Assembly (NCBI RefSeq): GCF_014268275.3
Contig: NZ_CP077084.1
Coordinates: 5,700,501 to 5,764,500, forward strand
Source: Pseudomonas tritici
Lineage (GTDB): Bacteria; Pseudomonadota; Gammaproteobacteria; Pseudomonadales; Pseudomonadaceae
Direction: 5' to 3'
DNA length: 64,000 nt
Both the position numbers and the translations under genes were made by a program. The stretch's first letter is position 1; each line of letters starts with the position of its first letter. Below are positions 10,106-18,120 of the stretch, one piece after another. The notes under the pieces were generated by a model. It was not told the DNA's origin and made no database searches. It was given only the letters and a program-made list of their open reading frames with translations.

Positions 10106-10134
10106 TGGCATCGGCGTCAGAATGTGCCTATAAT
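10106..10134 (+). promoter_or_regulatory. Sigma-70 promoter for ppa
   Basis: A perfect TATAAT at 10129-10134 is preceded at 17 bp by a weak -35 (TGGCAT, 10106-10111). It lies about 60 bp before the ppa start, giving a short leader. Confidence 0.55.
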
Positions 10135-10195
10135 CGCCGCCACTTTTAGGCCAATCCGGCCAAGTTTCTTGGCCAATTAACGGGGGCAACGCCCA

Positions 10196-10723
10196 ATGAG
10201 CTACAGCAAGATTCCGGCTGGCAAAGACCTGCCGAACGACATCTACGTCGCCATCGAGATTCCGGCCAACCACGCGCCGATCAAATACGAAATCGACAAA
10301 GACAGCGACTGCCTGTTCGTTGACCGTTTCATGGCCACCCCGATGTTCTACCCGGCCAACTACGGTTTCATCCCGAACACCCTGGCTGACGACGGTGATC
10401 CCCTCGACGTGCTGGTTGTAACCCCTTACCCGGTTACCCCAGGCTCGGTTATCCGCGCACGCCCAGTCGGCATCCTGAACATGACCGACGACGGCGGCGG
10501 CGACGCCAAAGTCATCGCAGTGCCACACGACAAGCTGTCCCAGCTGTACGTGGACGTGAAGGAATACACCGACCTGCCGCCCCTGTTGCTGGAGCAGATC
10601 AAACACTTCTTCGAGAACTACAAAGACCTCGAAAAAGGCAAATGGGTGAAGATCGACGGTTGGGGCGATGCAGAAGCCGCTCGCGCAGAAATCATGAAGT
10701 CGGTCGCGGCCTACAAAGGCTGA
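10196..10723 (+). CDS. ppa: Inorganic pyrophosphatase (family I)
   Basis: A 175-residue hexameric-type soluble pyrophosphatase that hydrolyses PPi to drive biosynthesis. Key elements include [37 protein letters not shown] with the clustered metal-binding aspartates, and the [25 protein letters not shown] region. It has its own promoter and a strong terminator, so it is a single-gene unit. The protein is full length. Confidence 0.98.
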   Translation: MSYSKIPAGKDLPNDIYVAIEIPANHAPIKYEIDKDSDCLFVDRFMATPMFYPANYGFIPNTLADDGDPLDVLVVTPYPVTPGSVIRARPVGILNMTDDGGGDAKVIAVPHDKLSQLYVDVKEYTDLPPLLLEQIKHFFENYKDLEKGKWVKIDGWGDAEAARAEIMKSVAAYKG

Positions 10724-10751
10724 TACCTGCTCCTCATTGCCTCGGCAATTG

Positions 10752-10781
10752 AAAAAGCCCCGATCATTCGGGGCTTTTTTT
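10752..10781 (+). terminator. Rho-independent terminator of ppa
   Basis: AAAAAGCCCCG and CGGGGCTTTTTTT form a strong stem with a six-base loop followed by seven T, starting 29 bp after the ppa stop. Confidence 0.95.
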
Positions 10782-10937
10782 GTGGGAAAAACTAAACGAC
10801 AAGTTCAATTCTTTATAAGCAATGTTTAACTAGCGACCGAATCCGAAGTATTAAGCTACAACTAAGCAAAAGCCTACAAGCGCAACTCAACGCATGGTTT
10901 ATTTGATCTGTAAATCCCGCCAGTAAACTCTGCGTTT

Positions 10938-11714
10938 ATGAATACATCAGGTGATCGTTTAAAAGCGCTACTGCGGGAAGTTCATCTTTCCGCCTCCGAC
11001 TTCGCCAAGAACCGTGGCGTCACGCCTCAACACGTGAACAACTGGTTCAAGCGCGGTGTACCCATGGGCCGACTAAACGAGATCGCAGAACTGTTGTGCA
11101 TCTCTAGCCGCTGGCTGCGTACCGGCGAAGGCCCCAAACACCCACCGGCCAACTTCCTGCTGGAAGGCCCGGACACCCGAAAAGGACTGCCCTCTACCCG
11201 CGAAGGAAGCGGCAAATACCTCACAGGCCCCGCCTGTCCTCCAGAAAAAATCGACGTGGAGATCGACCTCCACCCCTCATTCGCCTCCACCGAACGCATC
11301 CGCGTCTCCCTGCACACCCTCCAAACCCTCACCGTAAACCCCGACCGCGCCCTGGGCGCCTACATGGTCGACAACAGCATGATCGACATCATCCAACAAG
11401 GCGCCACCCTCGCCATCGACCGAGGCCGCACGCAAATCATCGACGGCGAAATCTACGCCGTAGAACACGACGGCATGCTGCGCATCAAATACCTCTACAA
11501 CCGACCTGGGGGTGGTTTGCGCATGCGTAGCCACAATGCCGGCGAGCATCCCGACGAATACCTCACACACGAACAACGCTTTGAACAGAACTTCCAGATT
11601 CTGGGATGGGTGTTCTGGTGGTCCACCCTGAACAACCGCCGGCCCCCGGTGCCGCTGGATGAACATCTTTTAGGCTGGGAAGGCTCTAAATCGGAGCCGG
11701 AGGTGGGCATTTGA
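10938..11714 (+). CDS. XRE/S24 (LexA-like) transcriptional regulator
   Basis: A 258-residue repressor-type protein. The N-terminus (about 1-65) is a helix-turn-helix domain (DFAKNRGVTPQHVNNWFKRG) and the C-terminus (about 100-235) an S24 peptidase-like domain. The serine is in VDNSMIDII and the lysine in GMLRIKYLY, the dyad of CI/LexA proteins. I see no clear Ala-Gly autocleavage site in the linker. No phage genes are adjacent, so it is an orphan chromosomal regulator. It marks the left end of the accessory block after ppa. Targets are unknown. Confidence 0.85.
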   Translation: MNTSGDRLKALLREVHLSASDFAKNRGVTPQHVNNWFKRGVPMGRLNEIAELLCISSRWLRTGEGPKHPPANFLLEGPDTRKGLPSTREGSGKYLTGPACPPEKIDVEIDLHPSFASTERIRVSLHTLQTLTVNPDRALGAYMVDNSMIDIIQQGATLAIDRGRTQIIDGEIYAVEHDGMLRIKYLYNRPGGGLRMRSHNAGEHPDEYLTHEQRFEQNFQILGWVFWWSTLNNRRPPVPLDEHLLGWEGSKSEPEVGI

Positions 11715-11937
11715 AATGAATGTGGGTATCATGCGCCGCACATTTGGCAGGGGGTGGCTTTGCGCTATCCACCCTGCTCGGCGATGCGGAGGAGTTCCCG
11801 CTGATGCCCCTACTATTCAGCCTGACGCAATGTGGGCTGAGCGATTTGAAGGCTGGTGAGGCTTGTCAAAAACAAGCTGAGGCAGTCCCCGAGAAGCCGG
11901 CCACAAGCCGGCTTTTTAATGCCTGTAAAAATCCCAA
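11715..11937. other. Non-coding stretch with terminator-like hairpin
   Basis: No gene is convincing here. A short open frame (ATG 11803 to 11968) lacks a ribosome site and recognisable content. AGCCGGC (11895-11901) pairs with GCCGGCT (11907-11913), and the stem runs into a five-T run ending at 11917: a rho-independent terminator on the plus strand. It could end the S24 regulator transcript or a small RNA. Confidence 0.5.
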
Positions 11938-11969
11938 GTCAATTGTCCAACAGCTGTTGGGCAATTGAC
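11938..11969. repeat. 32-bp near-perfect palindrome
   Basis: Positions 11938-11953 are mirrored by 11954-11969 with a single mismatched pair. The arms begin GTCAATTG and meet at CAACAGCTGTTG. On the minus strand it lies downstream of the small DUF3077-like gene and is followed by a T-rich run, so it may be that gene's terminator; a dimeric-protein operator is the alternative. Confidence 0.6.
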
Positions 11970-12015
11970 TGACCTAAAGCGGTCGGCTTATAGCCCTTCC
12001 CGCCGCTGAAGGATG

Positions 12016-12252
12016 TTAGTGAGCCTGCATACACTCCACCGCCCGATCCGCAACCATCTTCGCCATCTCCACCAAATGCATCACCGCCCTATGCGGTGCC
12101 CCCAGCGGTTCACCGATCGCTTGCGACGTGGCCACTGCACACTGCAGCAACTCAGCCACACGCACCCAGGCTTCCTCAAAGCTCAGTTCTTCATTAATGG
12201 TAAATGGGTGAGTCGCACCCGATGATGGCGAATCCGAAACAACGTTATCCAT
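12016..12252 (-). CDS. Small DUF3077-like protein
   Basis: A 78-residue acidic protein whose core (FTINEELSFEEAWVRVAELL, then HRAVMHLVEMAKMVADRAV) looks like the small helical DUF3077-type proteins common in Pseudomonas; the function is unknown. No signal peptide or membrane segment is present. The ATG at 12252 has TTGGAG seven bases upstream, and that site can pair with CTCCA just before it. The gene has a long structured 5' leader and a palindrome after its stop. The family label is from memory of the motif pattern. Confidence 0.65.
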   Translation of the reverse strand: MDNVVSDSPSSGATHPFTINEELSFEEAWVRVAELLQCAVATSQAIGEPLGAPHRAVMHLVEMAKMVADRAVECMQAH

Positions 12253-12476
12253 AGCAAAACTCCAATCGATAATCTGGAGCTGCCACGACCCGCGACTAAA
12301 CGAAAGGCGGCAGCTGTACGCAGGTTAGTCGACCGGTCGATTGGAAACCCGGCGCACCCGGAGGTGCCCTGCGCACAGCCACCATAAGATGCAGGCGAAG
12401 GAGTGCCTGACTCATGAGTTGCTTATGCGCCAATCGAATCCGGGCGACTAAACCCGGTCACTGAATAGGCAGTGAC
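12253..12476 (-). promoter_or_regulatory. Structured 5' leader of the DUF3077-like gene
   Basis: Read on the minus strand, the 220 bases before the start codon contain a series of stems: GTCACTG/CAGTGAC (12457-12476), CCGGG/CCCGG (12440-12457), GCACC/GGTGC around 12354-12367, the palindrome TCGACCGGTCGA, AGCTGCC/GGCAGCT, and CTCCA/TGGAG directly over the ribosome-binding site. TTTAGTCGC occurs twice. The layout suggests a regulatory leader RNA that hides the ribosome site. No known riboswitch was recognised. Confidence 0.5.
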
Positions 12477-12530
12477 AGCTCGCAGCCTAGTCACGCATTC
12501 CCGCTGGCGCAATGCACTTGGGATTCTCTC

Positions 12531-12576
12531 GGAAACGTCCTGCAAATGAAAGGGATCAACCCTGCTGGCCCTTTAA
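12531..12576. repeat. Short structured repeat, copy 1
   Basis: A 46-bp element beginning GGAAACGTCCTGCAA and ending CCTGCTGGCCCTTTAA. A closely related copy is at 18952. It can fold as AAAGGG/CCCTTT with an inner AGGG/CCCT. It lies just past the stop of yjfC on the minus strand. Function is unknown. Confidence 0.5.
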
Positions 12577-12584
12577 GCTCGGCC

Positions 12585-13742
12585 TTAATCCAATATCAAA
12601 TGCGGCAAAAACCGACTCGAATCCTTGGTAATCAAACTATTGTCTTCCCGCACCCCAATCCCCGCCGCCTGATCACCAATCACCCAAGACCCAATCAGCG
12701 TGTAGCTGTCACCAAACTTCGGCAGCGGCGCAAACTCCTGAAGAATGAACGGCGCATCCGTATAGGGCCCGTCCTCTTTCACGATCAGCCCGTCAGCCGT
12801 TTGCAGCTCGATGTTGGCCCCCTCCCGCGAGAAGAACGGCTTGCGCACCCAGCCCTTTGGCACGGCTTTCCCCGGGTCGGTATCCAGGTGGGACGCGAGC
12901 AAATTCGGGTGGCCTTTGTTGAATTCCCACAACAGCGGCAGGATGCCTTTATTGGAGATTATGGATTTCCACGCAGGCTCGAAAAACTGCGTATCACTTT
13001 GGGCAATCGCCGAGCCGAAGGGCTCGTGGAAGATGAACTCCCAGGCGTGCAGTTTGAACAGGTGGGGGATCCAGCGGTCCTCGAGGTCGACGAAGCGGCC
13101 TTCGGCGGTCAGGCCGATGTCTTCGATGTCGATGTGGCGTGATTCGATACCGACTTTTTCCGCGACGAGGCGCAGGTAGTCGGTGGTGCCTTTGTCTTCG
13201 ATCGATTCTTTCATCGAGGCGAAGTAGAACGGTTGGTTGATCTGCAATTGGGCGAAGGCCTGGTGCAGTTTGGTGTCGATGCTGTTGAACTGGTCGGCGT
13301 GCTTGGGCAGCAGGCCGCGTTCGATGCATTGTTCCAGCCAGCCCCACTGGAACGCGGCCGCTTCGTACAGGCTGGTGGGGGTGTCGTAGTTGAGTTCGAG
13401 CAGCTTGGCGGGCCCGGTGCCGTTGTAGGAAAAGTCCATGCGCCCGTACAGGTGCGGGTGACCTTCGAGCCATGAGGTTCGAATCATGTCGTAGAACGGC
13501 GCGGGGATGCTCAGGCGGTCCAGCAGTTCCTCGCTGTGGACCACGCGGGCCACGAGGTCCATGCACATGTCATGGATCTCGGTGGTCGGGTCTTCGAGAT
13601 CTTGCTCGATTTGCTTGAGCGTGAACTGGTAGTACGCGCTCTCGTCCCAGTAGGGTTCGTCGTCGATGGTGTGGAACAGGAAGCCGAGGCTGTCGGCAGT
13701 CTGTTTCCAGTCATGACGCTCTGCGCAATGGATCTTCTTCAT
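12585..13742 (-). CDS. yjfC: YjfC-type glutathionylspermidine synthase-like ATP-grasp ligase
   Basis: A 385-residue protein of the GSP_synth family (YgiC/YjfC), the ATP-grasp synthetase half of glutathionylspermidine synthetase without the amidase half. Family motifs include YGRMDFSYNGTGPAKLLELNYDTPTSLYE (about 99-127) and RKPFFSREGANIEL (about 303). Such enzymes join an amine or amino acid to a carboxylate using ATP; the substrate of YjfC is not known. AAGGAAA precedes the ATG. It is the last gene of an eight-gene operon, 12 bp after yjfM. A protein-modifying peptide-ligase role has been proposed for the group and remains a prediction. Confidence 0.88.
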   Translation of the reverse strand: MKKIHCAERHDWKQTADSLGFLFHTIDDEPYWDESAYYQFTLKQIEQDLEDPTTEIHDMCMDLVARVVHSEELLDRLSIPAPFYDMIRTSWLEGHPHLYGRMDFSYNGTGPAKLLELNYDTPTSLYEAAAFQWGWLEQCIERGLLPKHADQFNSIDTKLHQAFAQLQINQPFYFASMKESIEDKGTTDYLRLVAEKVGIESRHIDIEDIGLTAEGRFVDLEDRWIPHLFKLHAWEFIFHEPFGSAIAQSDTQFFEPAWKSIISNKGILPLLWEFNKGHPNLLASHLDTDPGKAVPKGWVRKPFFSREGANIELQTADGLIVKEDGPYTDAPFILQEFAPLPKFGDSYTLIGSWVIGDQAAGIGVREDNSLITKDSSRFLPHLILD

Positions 13743-13754
13743 GGCCCGGTTTCC

Positions 13755-14462
13755 TTAACTGCTCGACCCGCCGCCGCCCCAGCCGCTGCGTGCGCTGGCC
13801 TTGCTGCCGAAGCCGCCACGGGAGGTGGCCGACGATACGGCGCTGGACGCGCTGGAGGAGCGCAGCGTGTTCGAGTAATTGCTGCTGCCGTACCGCGCCT
13901 GGTTCGAGCGGTCGAATGTCGCCCCGCTGGAGGCCCGCTGACTCAGCGTCGAGGAGCCATAGCTGCCGCGATCGTCGCGGTAGCGATACACCGGCTCGGA
14001 GCGGTAGCTGTTGCGGTTGTTGCTCAGCATGTTGCCGATCAACAGCCCCGTCAGCAGGCTGCTGGTGGAGAAGCCTGAGCCGCTTGCTTGCGATTCGCCC
14101 GTTTGCGCCTTGGCCGCGTCGACCTGGGATTGCGTGACCTGGCCTTCGGCGGTCAGTTCGAAACCGCCCAGCTTGGGGATGAACTGGCCATTGGAGTCCA
14201 ACTGGCACCAGCCGGCGACAAAGTCGGCATCGCAATCGGCCTGGCTGGCGTATACCGGGGCGATGCGGCGATGCTCGGCCATGGCCGTCATGTAGGCGTC
14301 CGAGCAGACGTCCACCGGAAGCTTTTCATCGGCGCACTGCTGAACAGACTGGAAGTTGTACTTCTTCTGCAACTCGTAGGTTTTTTCCGTCGGCCCGCAG
14401 CCGGATATCGCCATGGCGACCGACGCTGCCAGCGAAAGCTGGACGTACTTGCTTCGTTTCAT
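13755..14462 (-). CDS. yjfM: DUF1190 lipoprotein (YjfM/YgiB family)
   Basis: A 235-residue lipoprotein: a basic start (MKRSKYVQLSLAASV), then lipobox AISGC near residue 21. The DUF1190 core (CADEKLPVDVCSDAYMTAM, CDADFVAGWCQLD) has paired cysteines, and the last 110 residues are low-complexity Ser/Gly/Arg ending GGGGSSS. The ATG at 14462 has GGAG upstream and gives a clean signal peptide; an upstream TTG at 14480 overlaps the preceding gene region. YgiB/YjfM proteins occur beside YgiC/YjfC ligases, so it may be the ligase's envelope partner or substrate. Confidence 0.85.
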   Translation of the reverse strand: MKRSKYVQLSLAASVAMAISGCGPTEKTYELQKKYNFQSVQQCADEKLPVDVCSDAYMTAMAEHRRIAPVYASQADCDADFVAGWCQLDSNGQFIPKLGGFELTAEGQVTQSQVDAAKAQTGESQASGSGFSTSSLLTGLLIGNMLSNNRNSYRSEPVYRYRDDRGSYGSSTLSQRASSGATFDRSNQARYGSSNYSNTLRSSSASSAVSSATSRGGFGSKASARSGWGGGGSSS

Positions 14463-14480
14463 CGGGAGCTCCGTGCGCAA

Positions 14481-14909
14481 TCAGTTCTGGGAAGGCGTCA
14501 TGCAGGCGGCGTTCAACATGCCGACGCTGATGGCCACGGCTGCCACGTAGATACCGGCCGCGAGTTCGCCTTTCTTGATGCGTTCGGAAGTGCCTTTGAG
14601 CACCAGGCTGGTCACCAGAAACGCCAACAGTTGGACGAGGGCGGCGATCACGGCCCAGACGACGAAGTCGAGGAGGCTGATCGAGAAGGCAATCACATTG
14701 CTGGCCGGAATCGCGAAACCAATGATGGCGCCGCCCAGCGCGACCGCAGCCGACACGTTGCCCGCGCGGATCAGTTCGAATTCCTTGTGCGGGGTGACGC
14801 GGGTGTAGATGAACTGGAACAGCGCGAACAGCACGGCGGCACCCAGGATGTAGGTGACAAACCCGAACACGGCGGGTTTATTCAGCGAGATGGACAGAGC
14901 TTCTAGCAT
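14481..14909 (-). CDS. yjfL: DUF350 inner-membrane protein (YjfL)
   Basis: A 142-residue protein with four predicted transmembrane segments. A DUF350 unit has the typical GNVSAAVALGGAIIGFAIPA (about 50-69), repeated in weaker form in the second half. Function is unknown; the family travels with PspA and ATP-grasp genes. AAGGAAG precedes the ATG at 14909. It lies 16 bp after yjfK and 18 bp before the yjfM start. Confidence 0.88.
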   Translation of the reverse strand: MLEALSISLNKPAVFGFVTYILGAAVLFALFQFIYTRVTPHKEFELIRAGNVSAAVALGGAIIGFAIPASNVIAFSISLLDFVVWAVIAALVQLLAFLVTSLVLKGTSERIKKGELAAGIYVAAVAISVGMLNAACMTPSQN

Positions 14910-14925
14910 GGATTTCTTCCTTTTT

Positions 14926-15600
14926 TCAGAGCGTATTCAGGTCGGTTGTGTACAGCGAAATGCCCAGCGAGGTGCTCAGGCTGACGGTGCCTTCAGCGTC
15001 TTCCTCGACGGAAAACAGCAGGAACTCCCGGCGGTCGGTCAGGCCGGTGTCACGGGCGTACAGCATCGAACGGTGCTCGACGGTGTAGGCACTCTCCGGA
15101 TTGATCACCTGTTCACTCATTGACACTAATTCTGTCTGGCCCTCCTCGCTGCCCCACACGCGGCTGTATTCAACGCCGTTGTGCGTGTAGGTCGGCAGCC
15201 CGATCAGGCTCTGTGGACCGGCGAGACGACGCAGTTCCGCCTCACTGCTGAGGGTGACGTAACTCAGGTAGTTGAACAGGATCACCGACTCGACCTGCCC
15301 GGCGATGTCACCCGTGGTGTGCACCTGCAGCCAGTAATCTTCGTCGTTCATGTAATAGCGCGACAGCCAGGTCGACTGCCCGAGGTCCACGGTGCCGTTG
15401 CTCCAGATTTCCTGGGAGCCGGGGATAACCACGCTGGTTTTATCATCAAGCAACAATCGCAGGCTTGCGTCGAAGATCACGCCTTTGCCCGGCGCCAGGC
15501 CCAACGGGCCAGTGGTCGGCAGGGCTACGCTGGCTGTGCGGTTCGAATCGGTATTCGCGTTCGGGGCCTCAAGCCCCATCAACTGTTTAAGCCATCCCAT
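14926..15600 (-). CDS. yjfK: DUF2491 protein (YjfK)
   Basis: A 224-residue cytoplasmic-looking protein of the YjfK family. The start MGWLKQLMGLEAP is typical, and AAGGAAA lies upstream of the ATG at 15600; an open frame extends upstream inside the channel gene but has no ribosome site. The core reads VIFDASLRLLLDD, SRYYMNDEDYWLQV and YSRVWGSEEGQTELV. Function is unknown. The gene overlaps the end of the channel gene by 14 bp, indicating tight co-translation. Confidence 0.85.
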   Translation of the reverse strand: MGWLKQLMGLEAPNANTDSNRTASVALPTTGPLGLAPGKGVIFDASLRLLLDDKTSVVIPGSQEIWSNGTVDLGQSTWLSRYYMNDEDYWLQVHTTGDIAGQVESVILFNYLSYVTLSSEAELRRLAGPQSLIGLPTYTHNGVEYSRVWGSEEGQTELVSMSEQVINPESAYTVEHRSMLYARDTGLTDRREFLLFSVEEDAEGTVSLSTSLGISLYTTDLNTL

Positions 15601-16621
15601 TGGAGATTTCCTTGAGGCGTGTAGAGGCGATGTAAAAGAGTTCACCGCCTTCAACGCGCGTGGCGCTTGGCGGGTTGATCGACGGTTGCTGAGCACCCTT
15701 GGCGCGGTAGCCGATGAGCGTGGCGTTGTGGCGTTCCTTCATCTGCGTGTACAGATCACCGAACGTTGCTTCAAAGGCCTCGGGCAATTTCATCAGGTAT
15801 TGGGTGGCGCCTTGGCCCACGCACAACAGCTCATTAATGACCACTGACGAGCCCGGGTCCTGGGAGGCGCGCACCAACATCTCGATCGCCATGCTGGAGG
15901 TGCACTCCAGGCTGGGGGCGTAGGAGCTGGCGAGTGCGGCAATTTCACTTTCGTTGAAGTGCGCGACCACATGCCCAACAGGTTTCAGTTGATTCACCGC
16001 CAGCACGGTGGCCAGCGTCAAGTCGTCAGACGGGGTTCGCACCAGCACACGCTCGGCACCGGGAACGCCTGCACGCAACAGTAACGCGGTGGAGGACAGG
16101 CTTTCGCCGCGGATGAATGCCGCTTTGCCGGGCATCGGGTTTTCTTCGAGGGTGCAATCGCAGATGACGATCAGGTTGTCGTTTGAGGTTTCGTCTTGCA
16201 GCAACAACTCAATGACCCGCTCGCTGGACGTACCTTCCCAGCCAATGAGCACCGTATGGCCGACTTTTCCGGTGAAATCGCCTTTGCCCTTCATGCCTTT
16301 TCTCCATGCATCGATGACACTGCTGGTGGTTTTGCCGATGGCTGCCGTCAACAGCGCAATGCCCCCGAGCATGACCCAGGTGGCCACGAAAATTCGCCCC
16401 GCCGAGGTCTGTGGCGCGAGGTCGCCATAGCCGACGGTGAGTGTGGTGGTGAGGTAGAAGTAGATAAACGTGGCGGGAGCAGTAAGGTGCTGTTCGCCCA
16501 GAAACACCAGGCCCAGATAGGCCGTGCTCAGGTGGACACCCAGGGCAATGACCAGACCTGCCCAGCCGAAGCGGTGAAAGAGGGAGGACGCGTACAGGCG
16601 CAACAATAGAAATATCGACAT
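15587..16621 (-). CDS. TVGYGD potassium-channel protein with TrkA-N-like cytoplasmic domain
   Basis: A 344-residue ion channel. Two hydrophobic segments flank a pore helix and the potassium selectivity filter TLTVGYGDLAP (about residues 60-70). The rest is an RCK/TrkA-N-like domain (VGHTVLIGWEGTSSERVIELLL; NLIVICDCTLEENPMPG) in which the usual GxGxxG nucleotide loop is altered to GWEGTS, followed by a C-terminal TrkA-C-like part. It is absent from the E. coli yjf operon but embedded in this one between a rhomboid gene and yjfK. Confidence 0.88.
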   Translation of the reverse strand: MSIFLLLRLYASSLFHRFGWAGLVIALGVHLSTAYLGLVFLGEQHLTAPATFIYFYLTTTLTVGYGDLAPQTSAGRIFVATWVMLGGIALLTAAIGKTTSSVIDAWRKGMKGKGDFTGKVGHTVLIGWEGTSSERVIELLLQDETSNDNLIVICDCTLEENPMPGKAAFIRGESLSSTALLLRAGVPGAERVLVRTPSDDLTLATVLAVNQLKPVGHVVAHFNESEIAALASSYAPSLECTSSMAIEMLVRASQDPGSSVVINELLCVGQGATQYLMKLPEAFEATFGDLYTQMKERHNATLIGYRAKGAQQPSINPPSATRVEGGELFYIASTRLKEISNGMA

Positions 16622-16693
16622 GTCGTCCCTGATTCCCTGGGTACTTGATTCCGGATGAGGTCAGCGCCTCGGCGTCTGGAGGCTCAAGTGCGT

Positions 16694-17254
16694 TCACCGC
16701 GCATTAAACCTGCTGCGCGGCGCAGAGAGAAGTACCTTGGCAGCAATTAATCCAGCGAACGCACCAAACAGGTGACCTTCGAAGGACACCCCCTGACGCG
16801 GCAGGAAGCCAAAAATCAGCCCGCCATACAGCAGAGCGACAACACCGGCAGTTATCAGGTTGCTCCAGCTCCGATGAAACCAGGCGCGAGACAACAGGTA
16901 GGCCCACAGCCCGAATACCCAGCCGCTGGCCCCCACGTGCACCCCTGCAAAACCGAACAGCCAGACCAACAAGCCGCCCAGCAGGATAATGATTGCGCTG
17001 ACGCTGATGAACCGATTGAACCCTTCGATGATGACCAGGGTGCCCAGTATCAAAAAGGCGATCAGGTTCGCACTCAGGTGAGCAAAGGACGCGTGCAAAA
17101 AGGGTGAGGTGAGAATGCCCGGCAGCCCGTACAGCGTTCTTGGCACAAGGCCGAATGCCATCAGGCTGTAACCGGTGACTGCATTGAGCAATTGCAGCGC
17201 GACCATCAAGAGGGCGAGGCCTGCGATTGTCTTGAACCCCTTCAGGGCATCCAT
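16694..17254 (-). CDS. Rhomboid-family intramembrane serine protease
   Basis: A 186-residue membrane protein with about six hydrophobic segments. The catalytic serine is in HVGASGWVFGLWAYL (GASG, about residue 110) and the histidine in SFEGHLFGAFAGLIAA (about 160). The N-terminal region contains FLHASFAHLSANL, the conserved H/N segment of rhomboids. Both catalytic residues are present, so it should be active in the inner membrane. GAGGTCAGG precedes the ATG. Position within the yjf/PspA operon suggests it cuts a protein of this system, but the substrate is unknown. Confidence 0.9.
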   Translation of the reverse strand: MDALKGFKTIAGLALLMVALQLLNAVTGYSLMAFGLVPRTLYGLPGILTSPFLHASFAHLSANLIAFLILGTLVIIEGFNRFISVSAIIILLGGLLVWLFGFAGVHVGASGWVFGLWAYLLSRAWFHRSWSNLITAGVVALLYGGLIFGFLPRQGVSFEGHLFGAFAGLIAAKVLLSAPRSRFNAR

Positions 17255-17292
17255 CCTGACCTCGACGTTAAATGCCGGCCCGCTAATGAACC

Positions 17293-17382
17293 GTGGCGAG
17301 GGAGCTTGCTCCCGCTGGGCTGCGTAGCGGCCCTGAAAATGGGACTGCTGCGCAGCCCAACGGGAGCAAGCTCCCTCGCCAC
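17293..17382. repeat. REPIN (GTGGCGAGGGAGCTTGCTCCC type)
   Basis: Arms starting GTGGCGAGGGAGCTTGCTCC at 17293 and reverse-complemented to 17382 form a doublet; a further inner repeat GGGCTGCG/CGCAGCCC is in the spacer. It is a third REP subfamily. It lies inside the yjf operon between the PspA gene and the rhomboid gene, where it may set different mRNA levels for the two parts. Confidence 0.9.
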
Positions 17383-17404
17383 AGGTACAGTGTTCGCCCT
17401 TCGC

Positions 17405-18103
17405 TTACTCGGCCGACTTTTGCTTCAGACGTTCCAGAATCGCATTGGCGCTGCCTTCGTTCGGCGTGATGCCGGCGTCGCGCAACTTGCGCTCCAGGTC
17501 GGTACCCGTCGAGGCGTCAGCCAGTTCGTCCTGGGCTTGCAGTTCAGCGGCGCGTTGCTGCTGTTTGGCTTGCAAGCGATTCAACGTACCGACGGCGGTT
17601 TCCAGCTTGCCGTTGGCACCGCCACTGGCGATGGACGCGCTGACCTGGGCCTTCTGTACGCTGTCGCGCGCCTTGGCCATGTCCACTTGCTGACGCAGGC
17701 TTTTAATCCGGCTTTCGGCCTTGGTGATGTCCTTGCGCATGCTTTCAGCGTACCCACCGAACTCGGCGGCCTGCTTTTGCTCGACGTCCAATTCGTTGGT
17801 CAGGGTCGAAATGGCCTCGGCCACTTCCAGCGCCAGGTCTTCACGGTTGGCCTGGATAGCGGCCATCGCCTTGGACTCCAGGTCCTTGATCTTGGCGTTG
17901 TACTCGCCGACGCGATCGGTCGCCAGCTTGTGCTTGGCCATGATGCTGACCAGCTCACGCTTGGCGTTGGCCAGCGCGCTGTCGGCATCGCGAATTTCCT
18001 GGTCGAGGATGCGCAGGGCTTGTTGGTCGACGATTGATTCGCCGACTTCGTTGGCACCGCCACGCAGCGCGGTGAACAATTTGCTCCAGATGGACTGAGT
18101 CAT
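17405..18103 (-). CDS. yjfJ: PspA/IM30-family protein (YjfJ)
   Basis: A 232-residue, highly charged, almost entirely helical coiled-coil protein of the PspA/IM30/Vipp1 family (LRGGANEVGESIVDQQALRIL at the start, then long heptad stretches). PspA proteins polymerise on stressed inner membranes and preserve the proton gradient. This is the YjfJ branch, without adjacent pspF/pspBC. It is the second gene of the operon, 17 bp after yjfI, and separated by a REPIN from the membrane-protein genes. Confidence 0.92.
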   Translation of the reverse strand: MTQSIWSKLFTALRGGANEVGESIVDQQALRILDQEIRDADSALANAKRELVSIMAKHKLATDRVGEYNAKIKDLESKAMAAIQANREDLALEVAEAISTLTNELDVEQKQAAEFGGYAESMRKDITKAESRIKSLRQQVDMAKARDSVQKAQVSASIASGGANGKLETAVGTLNRLQAKQQQRAAELQAQDELADASTGTDLERKLRDAGITPNEGSANAILERLKQKSAE

Positions 18104-18120
18104 TGGATATTCCCTACTGA

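Noticed and set aside
10938..11714. Prophage or phage remnant suggested by the CI/LexA-like regulator
   Set aside because: No Cro, integrase, lysis or structural genes are adjacent.
11803..11968. Small open frame of about 54 codons after the S24 regulator
   Set aside because: No ribosome site, and it runs through a terminator hairpin and a 32-bp palindrome; more likely non-coding.
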